Below are positions 37,601 through 45,973 of a stretch of 64,000 nucleotides of DNA, one piece after another. The stretch lies in the NCBI RefSeq assembly GCF_011762225.1, contig NZ_JAASQI010000003.1, forward strand, positions 186,001-250,000, given 5' to 3'. Origin of the DNA: Pseudochelatococcus lubricantis. Lineage in GTDB: Bacteria; Pseudomonadota; Alphaproteobacteria; Rhizobiales; Beijerinckiaceae. Made by a program: the position numbers and the translations under genes. The notes below the pieces were generated by a model, which saw nothing but the letters and a program-made list of their open reading frames with translations, did not search any database and was not told the origin of the DNA. The stretch's first letter is position 1; each line of letters starts with the position of its first letter.

Positions 37601-38530
37601 CCCGCCGTCACCGTGCTCGACCTGCCGCTCGCGACCGGTGAGCCCGCGCCGCTGCAGGCGATGGCGGTGTTCGCCGATCCGTGGCCGGGGCGCGAGGCGA
37701 TCTGGCGCGCGGGCGATGGCGGCGGCTTCGCGCTGCATGCCGTCGCGGAGCTGCGCGCCATCGCGGGCGAGACGCTGACGCCGCTCGGGCCGGGGCCGCT
37801 CTGGCGATGGGATATGGGCAACAGCGTCGACGTGCGGCTGCGCGGCGGACTGCTCACCAGCCTCGACGACGCGGCCGCGCTGGCGGGCGGCAACGCTGTC
37901 GCCGTGCAGGGCGCGGATGGGCGCTGGGAAATTCTCTGCGCGGCGCGCGCGGAACTGGTGGCGGCGAATACGGTGCGGCTGTCGCGGCTGCTGCGGGGGC
38001 TGGGCGGCTCCGAAGCGGAGGCGGCGCGCACCGTGGCGGGCGGGGCGGCGGTCGTCGTGCTCGATTCCGCGCTGGTGCCGCTGACGACGGATGCGGGCGA
38101 GATCGGGCGGCCGTGGCGCTATCGCGTCGGGCCGGCTTCCGGCGATCATGCAGGGCCGATGGTCGTGGAAGTCACGGCCGCCGCGACGGCGCAGGCGCTG
38201 AAGCCGCTGGCGCCGGTGCATCTTTCCGCCCGCCGCACGGCGGACGGGATCGCCATCGGTTTCATCCGCCGCGCGCGGACAGGCGGAGACAGCTGGGAAC
38301 TCGCGGAGGTGCCGCTGGCGGAGGCGATCGAAGCCTACGAGATCGACATTCTCGCCGGCGACACCGTGAAACGCACGCTCTTCGCCACGGCGTCGCCGGC
38401 GCTCTATCCGGCGGCGCAGGAACTCGCGGATTTCGGCTCCGCGCAGGGCGCGATCGGCGTCGCGGCGTTCCAGCTCGGCGCGACGGTCGGGCGTGGCTTT
38501 GCGGCGCGGGCCACGTTGAAGGTTCTCTGA
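34670..38530 (+). CDS. GTA g15, megatron tail-tip protein
   Basis: Protein of 1286 residues. A glycine-zipper hydrophobic N terminus (AGAAVGGLVGGPVGAIAGRALGGLAGAMIDS, residues 8-40) probably enters the membrane; a GTA TIM-barrel domain follows (about 400-760, VDAFVIGSELVGLTR, ITYAADWTEYG, DPLWADANIDAVGIDFYAPLSDW), then a phage-tail_3-like part (about 780-1000) and beta-rich C-terminal domains. Forms the central tail spike. Length is similar to RcGTA g15 (about 1300). Confidence 0.94.
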   Translation: MATLVLQVAGAAVGGLVGGPVGAIAGRALGGLAGAMIDSTLFAQGGGTQYREGPRLADMDGLTSTEGAPVPRVYGRARIGGQLIWATRFEENVEHEVTRSSARGGKGGGAKRQTTVTTTYSYYANLAIGLCEGEIAQVRRVWADGQELDPEIAFRVYRGTEDQQPDHLIVAKEGEANAPAYRGLAYVVFERLPLAEYGNRVPQFSFEVVRPANGLGARIRAVEVIPGASEFAYDTAAVVRLGAPGVSVSENRHQREREADVLASFDALAAVCPNLERVAIVASWFGDDLRAGHCTITPRVEHAAKETHGGEWSVAGLTRAQARTVSSVDGAPAYGGTPSDASVRAIIAEAKARGWAVTLYPFVMMDVPPGNALPDPYTGAAGQPPYPWRGRITCDPAPDRAGTVDGTAEAAAQVKRVFGAADGPGLRRLVRHYATLAAEAGGVDAFVIGSELVGLTRVCAAPGVYPAVAELVALAAEARAILGAGTAITYAADWTEYGAHVRDGGREVRFPLDPLWADANIDAVGIDFYAPLSDWRDGTGHADAREAESVHDLDYLRRRVTAGEGFDWYYANAAGRAAQQRLPITDGAHGKPWIFRQKDIAGWWGNAHVERVDGVETGATAWVPCGKHVWLTEIGIPAVDRGTNGPNVFPDPKSSESAYPPFSRGTRDDLIQNRGLTALLDAYGSGGTAANPLSPRDGLPMVPADRVYVWTWDARPYPAFPALTDVWRDGGNWETGHWLTGRLDGLTLDGLVAAVIADWGLSAADVMLDGELDGYVVDRPMSARQVLEPLASAFGFHAVASGGAVRFRANAGPAAVALAASEIVPDGEGAGITLRRAQETDLPGEIRLGYTDGDRDYRRSAAVSRRVATGSRRSEGRELAAVLRAGLAQHLADTGLQALWVGRETAAFALSTRQVRLEPGDVIALPVGGETRPFRVSRITDGAVRQVEAHAVEPSLQRDAVPTLPRPLPAVPQLPGPPAVTVLDLPLATGEPAPLQAMAVFADPWPGREAIWRAGDGGGFALHAVAELRAIAGETLTPLGPGPLWRWDMGNSVDVRLRGGLLTSLDDAAALAGGNAVAVQGADGRWEILCAARAELVAANTVRLSRLLRGLGGSEAEAARTVAGGAAVVVLDSALVPLTTDAGEIGRPWRYRVGPASGDHAGPMVVEVTAAATAQALKPLAPVHLSARRTADGIAIGFIRRARTGGDSWELAEVPLAEAIEAYEIDILAGDTVKRTLFATASPALYPAAQELADFGSAQGAIGVAAFQLGATVGRGFAARATLKVL

Positions 38531-38544
38531 AAGGATATCCCACC

Positions 38545-39516
38545 ATGAGCGAGACGACGAAACTGCGGCTGCCGCTGTTGGCGGCGGCGCAGGCGCAGAA
38601 ACACGTCACCCACAACGAGGCGTTGCTGAAGCTCGACGCGCTGCTGCATCTGGAGGTCATCGACCGGGATCTCGCCGCACCGCCTCCCGGCCCCGCCGAC
38701 GGCGACCGCTATATCGTGGCGGCCGGCGCGTCGGGTGCATGGGCGGGCGAGGACGGCCATGTCGCCGTGTGGCAGGACGGCGTCTGGCGCTTCCACGTGC
38801 CGCAAACCGGCTGGCGGGCGTACGTGCGCGACGAGGGGGCGCTCTGCGTCAAGGCCGACGCCGGCTGGTTGGCGCTCGGCGCGGGCGGAGGGGCGTTGCA
38901 GAACCTGACGCTGTTCGGGCTCGGCACGCAGGCGGACGCCGAGAACCCGTTCGCGGCGAAGATCGGCAAGGCGTTGTGGACGGCGAAGACAGTGGCCGAG
39001 GGAGGCACCGGCGACCTGCGCTACACATTCAACAAGGAATCGGCCGCGAACGTGCTCTCGCTGCTCTTCCAGCGCAACTGGTCGGGCCGGGCGGAGATGG
39101 GGCTGATCGGCAGCGACGACCTGCAGGTCAAGGTCTCGGCGGACGGCGCGACATGGCGCGAGGCGCTGCGCATCGACCGCGCGACGGGGCGGGTGACGTT
39201 CTCGCAAGGCATCGCGCCGCGCGCGTGGGTGACGCTGACGGACGCCGCGACCGTCGCCATCGACGCGGCGGCCGGCGACAAATTCCGCCTGACGACGAGC
39301 GGCACGCGGACGCTGGGAAAACCGACCAATCTCACGGACGGCGTGCGCTTCCTGCTGCGCGTCATCAACAGCGCGGCGACGACGCTGACGCTGAACGCGG
39401 CCTATGCGCCGCTCTCCGGCAGCGTGCCCGCGCTGCGCACCGGAGCGGGGCAGGGCAACACCTTCGACTGCGTCTACGACGCGGCCGCCGACAAGATTTT
39501 CTATGCCTGGTACTGA
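38545..39516 (+). CDS. DUF2793 tail fibre protein
   Basis: Protein of 323 residues starting with the DUF2793 pattern (TTKLRLPLLAAAQAQKHVTHNEALLKLDALLHLEVIDRD ... PGPADGDRYIV ... WAGEDGHVAVWQDGVWRFHVPQTGWRAYV), then a fibre-like beta-rich region (FNKESAANVLSLLFQRNWSGRAEMGLIGSDDLQVKVSADG). DUF2793 also occurs in the RcGTA tail fibre Rcc00171, which is encoded away from the main cluster in Rhodobacter. Here it is contiguous. GGATATCCCACC precedes the ATG. Confidence 0.85.
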   Translation: MSETTKLRLPLLAAAQAQKHVTHNEALLKLDALLHLEVIDRDLAAPPPGPADGDRYIVAAGASGAWAGEDGHVAVWQDGVWRFHVPQTGWRAYVRDEGALCVKADAGWLALGAGGGALQNLTLFGLGTQADAENPFAAKIGKALWTAKTVAEGGTGDLRYTFNKESAANVLSLLFQRNWSGRAEMGLIGSDDLQVKVSADGATWREALRIDRATGRVTFSQGIAPRAWVTLTDAATVAIDAAAGDKFRLTTSGTRTLGKPTNLTDGVRFLLRVINSAATTLTLNAAYAPLSGSVPALRTGAGQGNTFDCVYDAAADKIFYAWY

Positions 39517-39532
39517 CGGACGGGAGACTGCC

Positions 39533-39922
39533 TTGAGCTGTGCGAAGGGGCGCGTTCCGCGCCACGATTTCCACCTGCGGCGCGGCGACAGCGCCACCAT
39601 CGTCCTGCGTTTCAGGACGCTGTCGCAGACGGGCGCGACGCGCCTGCTCGACCTTGCCGAAAGCGACATCACACTCGCCGTGGAGTGGCCCGGCGGCGGG
39701 CTGGTGCGCCGTTCCGGCAACGGAGGGCTTGCCGTCGACGCGCGTGCCGGCACGGTCGCCTGGCGGCCGGAGCCCGGCGAGACGCGCGCCATTCCCGAAG
39801 GGCGCGTCGCCACCTACCGGCTCCTGCGCGAGCTGGTGGACGGCGAACGGCGCACGCTGCTGACGGGCTTCGTCATCGGTGCCGGAACCACGGGCGAAGG
39901 AGGAGATGCTGACGATGTGTGA
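39533..39922 (+). CDS. small beta-rich tail-tip protein
   Basis: Protein of 129 residues starting at a TTG six bases after GGGAG; an ATG at 39503 lies within the previous gene. Predicted beta strands start with HDFHLRRGDSATIVLRFRT and end in RRTLLTGFVIGAG. The pattern resembles the small N-terminal baseplate/fibre domains of phages (BppU-like), but I cannot name a family. It overlaps the next gene by 8 bases. Confidence 0.65.
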   Translation: MSCAKGRVPRHDFHLRRGDSATIVLRFRTLSQTGATRLLDLAESDITLAVEWPGGGLVRRSGNGGLAVDARAGTVAWRPEPGETRAIPEGRVATYRLLRELVDGERRTLLTGFVIGAGTTGEGGDADDV

Positions 39923-41186
39923 CAACGACTGCGCGACGGTGGTCGAAATCCTGATCCCCGGCCCTCAGGGACCGGGCGGTGTGGGCAACAGCGGCATCGG
40001 CGGCTATTCCGTCGCCGTCGAGAACGCCGCGGAAGGCCATATCCTCGTCTTCGACGGGGAGGTGTGGGAAAACCGCCCGCAGCCGGCGGGACAGGGCGAC
40101 ATGAAAAAGGCCGTCTACGACGCGGACGGCGACGGCAAGGTCGACGTGGCCGCCGTCGCGGACGCGGTGGCGTGGGCTGGCATCGCGGACGTGCCGCAGA
40201 GCTTTCCACCTGCTGCGCACGCGCACGACACGGCGCAGGTGACGGGTCTCGACGCAGCGCTGGCCGCGAAAGCGCCGCTCGACTCGCCGACCTTCACCGG
40301 CGTGCCGACCGCGCCGACGGCGGAGCCGGGCGCGAACGGCGGGCAACTCGCGACAACGGCGTTCGTGGCGGCGTCCATCGGCGCATTCGAACCGGCGGTG
40401 ACGTGGGACGCGATCGCCGGCCGGCCGGAAGCCTATCCGCCCGCCACGCACGGCCACGGCATGGCGGAAATCGCCGGCCTCGGCGAGGCACTCGCACAAG
40501 CGGGCAGGATCGCCGGGCCGGAGACGACGCTCGCGGGCGCGCTCGCCTACTTCGACGACACCACCGGCGCGCTGCTATCATCCGGAGACGACACGATGAC
40601 GAGCCTGACCACCGCACTGGAGGCGATTGCCGGGGCGATCGCCGAGCATCCGGGCACGACCCCTTCCGCGCCGACGTGGGAGATGCTGACCGGAAAGCCC
40701 GCCGCATTTCCGCCCGCGGAGCACCTGCATCCGTTGTCGGACGTGACGGGTCTCGACGCGGCACTGGGCGGAAAGGCGGACGCTTCGGCGCTGCCCACGC
40801 CCGCGAGCGTCGGCACGCTGCTGGCCGGCGCAGACGACGCAGCCTTCGCCACGGGAAAGGGAATTGCGGACGCCAACGCGCCCGTGGCGCTCGATGCCAC
40901 CGGTGAGACGGTCGCCATCGATCTGGCGGCGGGTCTCAATTTCACGCTCGCGCTGCCGGACAGCCGCACCGTCGCCAACCCCGCCAACGCGCGGCCGGGG
41001 CAATCTGGCAGCATCTGGGTAACGCGCACAGCCGCAGGCGCGGTGCCGTCGTTCGGCGCTCACTGGCGGCCGGCCGGGGGCAGCAGCGCATTCAGCGCGG
41101 ACACGAATGCGGCCGACCTCGTGACATTTCTCGTCATCGCGCCGGGCGTCGTGGCCTACACGGTGCTCGGCGGCTTCGCGGCGTAG
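39915..41186 (+). CDS. tail fibre with repeated motif
   Basis: Protein of 423 residues. A short collagen-like start (IPGPQGPGGVGNSGIGGYS) is followed by three copies of a phage-fibre repeat of the type FPPAxHxHxxxxVTGLDAALAAKA (about residues 95, 168 and 255), between which lies the tail-fibre stretch DSPTFTGVPTAPTAEPGANGGQLATTAFV. The C-terminal 130 residues are predicted beta-rich (ATGETVAIDLAAGLNFTLALPDSRTV), typical for a fibre tip. The GGAGG about 10 bases before ATG picks this start. Confidence 0.85.
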   Translation: MCDNDCATVVEILIPGPQGPGGVGNSGIGGYSVAVENAAEGHILVFDGEVWENRPQPAGQGDMKKAVYDADGDGKVDVAAVADAVAWAGIADVPQSFPPAAHAHDTAQVTGLDAALAAKAPLDSPTFTGVPTAPTAEPGANGGQLATTAFVAASIGAFEPAVTWDAIAGRPEAYPPATHGHGMAEIAGLGEALAQAGRIAGPETTLAGALAYFDDTTGALLSSGDDTMTSLTTALEAIAGAIAEHPGTTPSAPTWEMLTGKPAAFPPAEHLHPLSDVTGLDAALGGKADASALPTPASVGTLLAGADDAAFATGKGIADANAPVALDATGETVAIDLAAGLNFTLALPDSRTVANPANARPGQSGSIWVTRTAAGAVPSFGAHWRPAGGSSAFSADTNAADLVTFLVIAPGVVAYTVLGGFAA

Positions 41187-41198
41187 GAGGGGAACATG

Positions 41199-42089
41199 AT
41201 GCTGGGCCTGCATCCCATGTTGATGGGAGAGATGGCAAAGCCGGAGCCGCCGGGCGTGTGGAAGGCGTATGCCTCGGCGTCGCCGCGCACGATCCGCTCC
41301 GTCATCCACGTCAACGGACTGTTCGTGGCGGTGGGGGACGGCGACACGATCCAGACGAGCACTGACGGCGCCAACTGGACGCTGCGCAGCAGCGGCACCG
41401 CCGGCGACCTGCGCAGCGTGACCCATGGCAAGGGCCAGTTCGTGGCCGTGGGCGACAAGTGCCAGATATACACCAGCCCGGACGGCATCGGCTGGGCGTC
41501 GCACGGGACGCCGGAAGAGGCCGCCGGCGGCATGTGGAGCGTCGCCTACGGCAATGGCCTGTTCGTGGCCGGCGGCGACGGCGGCACGATGTATACGAGC
41601 TGGGACGGCGTGTACTGGGCGGCCCGCGCCGGCCACTACGCCGCCAACGCCTACGCGCTGATCTATACCGATTATACCGGCAGCCTGTTCGTGGCCGGAT
41701 GCGGCGGCGGGCGGTTCCAGACGAGTACCGACGGCATCTTCTGGATGCCCGGCGACGACTTCGGCGTCAGCGCGGTGCGCGCCATGGCCTATGTCGGCGG
41801 CGTGTTCGTGGCCGTGGGCGACAGTGGCGTCACGCAAACGGGCACTAATGGCAAGAAGTGGACGCGCCGGTCCGGCGCCCACACGAGCGACATCCACGCG
41901 CTCGCCCACGGCGGCGGCCTGTTCGTCGCGGGCGGAGACAGCGGCGCGCTCCAGCGGAGCGCGGACGGAATCACCTGGCAGGCGGACGCCGGGGCGCAAA
42001 CGGGCGATATCCGGAGCCTCGTCTACGCCGGCGGCCAGTTCGTCGCCGGCGGGCAGGGCGGCCAGATCCAGAAAATGAGATGGCCGTAG
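41199..42089 (+). CDS. predicted seven-bladed beta-propeller, GTA tip protein
   Basis: Protein of 296 residues built from seven repeats of about 38 residues with the core LFVAVGDxGxIxTSxDGxxW. Repeat starts lie near residues 34, 73, 114, 155, 195, 234 and 273. The last copy is cut after its third strand, and the N-terminal VWKAYASASPRT can supply the missing strand, closing the ring. Aspartates in SxDGxxW resemble BNR/sialidase Asp-boxes, which do not need to be catalytic. No signal peptide. Right after the fibre gene, so a glycan-binding tip of the particle is likely. AGGAGG seven bases upstream. Confidence 0.8.
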   Translation: MLGLHPMLMGEMAKPEPPGVWKAYASASPRTIRSVIHVNGLFVAVGDGDTIQTSTDGANWTLRSSGTAGDLRSVTHGKGQFVAVGDKCQIYTSPDGIGWASHGTPEEAAGGMWSVAYGNGLFVAGGDGGTMYTSWDGVYWAARAGHYAANAYALIYTDYTGSLFVAGCGGGRFQTSTDGIFWMPGDDFGVSAVRAMAYVGGVFVAVGDSGVTQTGTNGKKWTRRSGAHTSDIHALAHGGGLFVAGGDSGALQRSADGITWQADAGAQTGDIRSLVYAGGQFVAGGQGGQIQKMRWP

Positions 42090-42135
42090 CGCATTTTTGC
42101 TTGAAAACGCTTTAACGCCGGGAACCGGATGCAAT

Positions 42136-42159
42136 GCCGCCATCCGGGGCGGCTTTTTT
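42136..42159 (+). terminator. intrinsic terminator after the beta-propeller gene
   Basis: GCCGCC and GGCGGC form a 6-bp stem with a six-base loop, followed by six T. It separates the structural GTA genes from the endolysin gene that starts at 42199. Confidence 0.8.
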
Positions 42160-42198
42160 GTGGCTGAACTTCTTCATCAAACGAACATGGAGGCCAGC

Positions 42199-42849
42199 AT
42201 GGACCGCAAGGTAACGGACCTCGTCATCGACCGCATCAGGCAATGGGAGGGGCTGCGGCTGACCGCCTATCGCGACGCGGGCGGTGTGTGGACCATAGGC
42301 TACGGCCACACGGGCGCGGAGGCGCGCGCCGGCCGGACCATCACGCGCGAGCAGGCGGAAGCGCTGCTGCGGCGCGATCTCGCCCGCTTCGAGGCGGCGG
42401 TGGAAAAGGCCGTCGGCGTGCCGCTGTCCGACAACCAGTTCGGCGCGCTGGTGTCGTTCGCGTTCAACGTGGGGGAAGCGGCCTTTGCCGGCTCGACGCT
42501 GGTGAAGCTGCTCAACGGCGGCGACTACAACAGTGTGCCCGCGCAGCTCGCCCGCTGGGTCCACGCCGGCGGGCGACGGGTGCAGGGGCTGGTCAACCGC
42601 CGGGCGGCGGAGGCGGGCCTGTGGGCCGCGGGCGCGTTCGTGTCGTCCGCGCCGGTGGCGGCTTCCGTGCCGCCGCAGGGGTTGCTGACGGCGGAATCCG
42701 CCACGGCGACGGCAGGCGTGCTCTCGGCCGTCGCCACGGCGGCGAGCACGCCGGGACCGCTGCAATGGCTGTTCATGGCGATCCTCGTCGCTTCCTACGG
42801 CTTCAGCGCACTGTCGTGGTGGTCGCGCCGCCGGGAGCAGGCACGGTGA
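42199..42849 (+). CDS. GH24 endolysin (lysozyme) with C-terminal membrane anchor
   Basis: Phage-type lysozyme of 216 residues. The T4-like triad spacing is intact: Glu17, Asp26 and Thr32 in IRQWEGLRLTAYRDAG...TIGYGHT. The lysozyme domain ends near 145; after a Ala/Thr/Pro linker a hydrophobic helix (LQWLFMAILVASYGFSALSWWS) and a basic tail follow. It would lyse the producer cell and release particles, like the RcGTA endolysin, which is encoded elsewhere. GGAGG five bases upstream. The stop abuts the convergent fadD stop. Confidence 0.92.
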   Translation: MDRKVTDLVIDRIRQWEGLRLTAYRDAGGVWTIGYGHTGAEARAGRTITREQAEALLRRDLARFEAAVEKAVGVPLSDNQFGALVSFAFNVGEAAFAGSTLVKLLNGGDYNSVPAQLARWVHAGGRRVQGLVNRRAAEAGLWAAGAFVSSAPVAASVPPQGLLTAESATATAGVLSAVATAASTPGPLQWLFMAILVASYGFSALSWWSRRREQAR

Positions 42850-44502
42850 TCAGCCCTCCTCTCGCAGCGCCCGGCGCAGGACCTTGCCGACGTTGCTCCG
42901 GGGCAGGGCATCGCGGAAGACGATGGAGCGCGGCGTCTTGTAGGCGGTGAGGAACTGCCTGCAATACTTGACGATATCCTCCTCCGTCAGGTTCGGGTCC
43001 TTGCGCACCACAAAGGCCCGGACCGCCTCGCCGGTCGCCTTGTCCGGCACGCCGACGACGGCGACTTCCGAAACGCCGGGATGGCCCGCGACGACGTCCT
43101 CGATCTCCGCCGGGTAGACATTGAAGCCGGAAACCAGGATCATGTCCTTCTTGCGGTCGACCAGCACGACGCGGCCGTTGTCCGTGAGGCGGGCGATGTC
43201 ACCGGTCTTCAGCCAGCCGTCGGCGGTGAGGGCGCGGTCGGTCTCCTCCGGCGCGTTCCAGTAGCCGCGCATGATGTTGGGGCCGCGCACCCACAGCTCG
43301 CCTTCCTTTCCCGGCGCGACCTCCTCGCCCAGATCGTCGCGCAGGCTGATCTCCATGGAGGGCAGCGGCAGGCCGACGCTGCCGTCGAATTCGTGGCCGT
43401 CGACCACCGGGCTGAAGGTGACGACGGGCGACGTCTCGGTGAGGCCGTAGCCTTCGATGATGGGCACGCCCGTGCGCTCGCGCCAGCGCCGCGCCACGGC
43501 TTCCTGCGTCGAGGCGCCGCCGGCGATGGCATAGCGCAGGCCGCTGAAGTCGATCCGGCCGAAATCCGGGTGGTTCAGCATGGCGTTGTAGAGCGTGTTG
43601 ATGCCCATGATCGCCCTGAACTTCAGCCTGGCGATGGTTCGGATGAAGCCCTTGATGTCACGCGGGTTGGCGATCAGCACCGACGTCATGCCGTAGGACA
43701 TGAACAGCAGCAGCATGTTGAGCGCGAAGATATGGTAGAGCGGCAGCGGCACGATGACGCTGCCGCCGCCCGTGAGGCAGGCGAGGGCGCGAACCTGCTC
43801 GACATTGGCGACGAGGTTGCGGTGGGTGAGCATCGCCCCCTTCGCCCGCCCGGTGGTGCCGCCCGTGTACTGCAGGAACGCCAGATCGTCGCCAAGGATG
43901 CGCGGCCTGCACGGCGGCTGCTTGCGGCCGATCGCCAGCGCCTCGCGCAGGGACCGCGCGCCGGGCAGGTCGTAAGGCGGGACGGCCTTGCGGAACTTCA
44001 GGACCAGTTCCACGAGCCAGCGGCGCGGCAGGGGCAGCAGATCACCGATGCCGGTGACGATGACCGTGCCGACGGGCGTCTGTGCGCGGACTTCCGCCAG
44101 CGTGGCGGCGGCGAGGCTGCTGACGACGATGACCTCCGCGCCGCTGTCGACGAGCTGCGACTTCAGCTCGCGCGCCGTGTAGAGGGGATTGACGTTCGTG
44201 ACCACGAGGCCGGCCTTCAGGATGCCCAGAAGCGCCACCGGATATTGCAGCAGGTTCGGCATCATCAGCGCCACGCGGGTGCCGGCGCGCAGGCCGAGGC
44301 CGTTTTGGAGATAGCTGGCGAAGTCGTCGGAGAGGCGGTCCAGCGCGCCGTAGGTCATCGGTGCGCCGAAACTCGACAGAGCGACGCGGTCGCGGTAGCG
44401 TCCGGCGGCTTCCGCGAACATTGCCGGGATGGACGGAAAGCGGTCGGGATCTATGGTCTCCGGCGCGTTCGGCGGGTAGTGATCCAGCCAGATCGGTTTC
44501 AT
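42850..44502 (-). CDS. fadD: long-chain fatty acid-CoA ligase
   Basis: ANL-family enzyme of 550 residues that activates fatty acids to acyl-CoA. P-loop-like YTGGTTGRAKGAML, adenylate motif EGYGLTETSPVV, and GWLKTGDIARL, DRKKDMILVSGFNVYPAEIE. Length and motifs match FadD. Last gene of the beta-oxidation operon, 74 bases after fadL. Confidence 0.93.
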   Translation of the reverse strand: MKPIWLDHYPPNAPETIDPDRFPSIPAMFAEAAGRYRDRVALSSFGAPMTYGALDRLSDDFASYLQNGLGLRAGTRVALMMPNLLQYPVALLGILKAGLVVTNVNPLYTARELKSQLVDSGAEVIVVSSLAAATLAEVRAQTPVGTVIVTGIGDLLPLPRRWLVELVLKFRKAVPPYDLPGARSLREALAIGRKQPPCRPRILGDDLAFLQYTGGTTGRAKGAMLTHRNLVANVEQVRALACLTGGGSVIVPLPLYHIFALNMLLLFMSYGMTSVLIANPRDIKGFIRTIARLKFRAIMGINTLYNAMLNHPDFGRIDFSGLRYAIAGGASTQEAVARRWRERTGVPIIEGYGLTETSPVVTFSPVVDGHEFDGSVGLPLPSMEISLRDDLGEEVAPGKEGELWVRGPNIMRGYWNAPEETDRALTADGWLKTGDIARLTDNGRVVLVDRKKDMILVSGFNVYPAEIEDVVAGHPGVSEVAVVGVPDKATGEAVRAFVVRKDPNLTEEDIVKYCRQFLTAYKTPRSIVFRDALPRSNVGKVLRRALREEG

Positions 44503-44576
44503 GGCTTCCCCCAGATAGCCTGATATTGGACAGATGCCTTGCGGCCCGGGGCGCGTGCCGGGCCGGGGCGTCGCTT

Positions 44577-45869
44577 CTAGCGGAACACCGCCAGCGGCTG
44601 TTCAGGGTCGTCCCAGCGGTAGCGCATGCCGACGGAGACGATGTCGGCCGAGGGCTTGAGGTCCGCCACGAAGGGCAGGCCCACGTAGTCCGGATGGCCG
44701 GGCACGATGCGCACCGGCGCGGGCTTCACGAAGAGATGCGCGTAGGAAACATCGAACGACAGCTTGTCGTTCCACCGGTAGGAGGCGCCGAGCGACGTCC
44801 ACAGCCGGTCGGCATCCGGGATGCGCACGTTGCGCACCGCGTCCGAAATCGGCGACAGCTCGTAGCCCAGGCCGCCGCGCAGGGTCAGCCTGTCATCGAC
44901 CTTGTACTCCGCGCCGAGGCTGAAGAACCAGCCGTCGTCGTACTGGAACTTCAGCGCCGTGGCGGGGGTGCCGGTGACCTTGTTGACGACCGCGACGCGG
45001 TTCAGCCGGCTCCAGTTGGTCCACTCCACGCCGGCGAGCAGCGTCCAGCGTTCGTCGATGCGCTGCGACAGGCCGAGCGTCAGCACCTCCGGCAGGTTCA
45101 CCTTGGCGCGCACCGGGACGGAGACGCCGGGACGGGGCAGCAGCGAACCGTCCAGCTCGTGATGGATGGAGGAACGGAAGCCGAGGCCGATCACCGTGCC
45201 CTCGGCGGGCGTGAGCGTCGCGCCCAGCACATAGCCGACACCGGTGTGATCGCCCTCCAGCGAGACGTTGGGCGCGCCGAAGCCGATGCCGGAAGCCTGC
45301 CGCAGGGTGACGTCGAGATACTGGACCTGGATGCCCGCGCCCAGCGACAGCCAGTCGTTGACCTTGTAGGCAATGATCGGCGTGGCGTTGAGGGAGAACA
45401 CCTTCGACGTGCGGCCGTAGACCTGGCCGGCCCAGTCCTGATTCGGTTTGGTGACGAAGCCGAAGGGCGTGTTGGTGGTGAGGCCGAGCCAGAACCGGTC
45501 GTTCAGCTGGATGGCGGCGGTGCTCGCGGGCAGCACGCCTGCCTGGCTGATGTTGCCGGAATCCCGCGGCACGCCGCCGGCTGCCCTGACGGTGCCGAGC
45601 GTGTAGAGATCGGGCTTGATGGTGGACCGCGGCGCGACAAGCGTGACGCTGCTCTCAAAGGTGAGGCCCGGGTTCATGGTGATCGTCGCCGGGTTCCAGA
45701 AGGCCGACGACAGGCCGCCCGAGCCCGCGCTGACGCCCGCGAACGACAGGCCGAGCCCACGGGCGCTCTGCTCGCGCAGTGCGAAGGAGCCTGCGATAGC
45801 CGGCAAACAAAATCCTGTAAAGGAGAAGGAAACGGCCAGCATGCATGCCAGCCGCGAGGGCTTGTTCAT
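44577..45869 (-). CDS. fadL: OmpP1/FadL outer-membrane fatty acid transporter
   Basis: Beta-barrel protein of 430 residues with a signal peptide (about 6-26) ending AIAG/SFALREQSARGLGLSFAG, the FadL opening, followed by SSAFWNPATITMNPG and repeated barrel strands to a C-terminal aromatic/Arg end. It admits long-chain fatty acids through the outer membrane. Fits the surrounding beta-oxidation genes. Confidence 0.93.
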   Translation of the reverse strand: MNKPSRLACMLAVSFSFTGFCLPAIAGSFALREQSARGLGLSFAGVSAGSGGLSSAFWNPATITMNPGLTFESSVTLVAPRSTIKPDLYTLGTVRAAGGVPRDSGNISQAGVLPASTAAIQLNDRFWLGLTTNTPFGFVTKPNQDWAGQVYGRTSKVFSLNATPIIAYKVNDWLSLGAGIQVQYLDVTLRQASGIGFGAPNVSLEGDHTGVGYVLGATLTPAEGTVIGLGFRSSIHHELDGSLLPRPGVSVPVRAKVNLPEVLTLGLSQRIDERWTLLAGVEWTNWSRLNRVAVVNKVTGTPATALKFQYDDGWFFSLGAEYKVDDRLTLRGGLGYELSPISDAVRNVRIPDADRLWTSLGASYRWNDKLSFDVSYAHLFVKPAPVRIVPGHPDYVGLPFVADLKPSADIVSVGMRYRWDDPEQPLAVFR

Positions 45870-45973
45870 ATGGTCCTCCCTATATGTTTTTTTGGCGTCC
45901 GCCTTGTCGGCGGCTCTTGTTGGTGGCGATACGGCGGGTGGGCCGTATCGCTTCTTGCCCCGTGGGCGTGCGG

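Noticed and set aside
34160-38221. A 1353-codon open frame on the minus strand opposite g15
   Set aside because: It mirrors the plus-strand megatron gene and has the His/Arg-rich make-up of a GC-rich antisense frame; no domain is seen. Other long antisense frames (such as 46741-50616 and 1420-2862) were dropped for the same reason.
38545-42089. Diversity-generating retroelement acting on the fibre or propeller genes
   Set aside because: No reverse transcriptase or template repeat is seen nearby.
22829-42849. A complete prophage
   Set aside because: No integrase, repressor, replication gene or attachment repeat is seen, and gene content follows RcGTA g1-g15, so GTA is the better reading.
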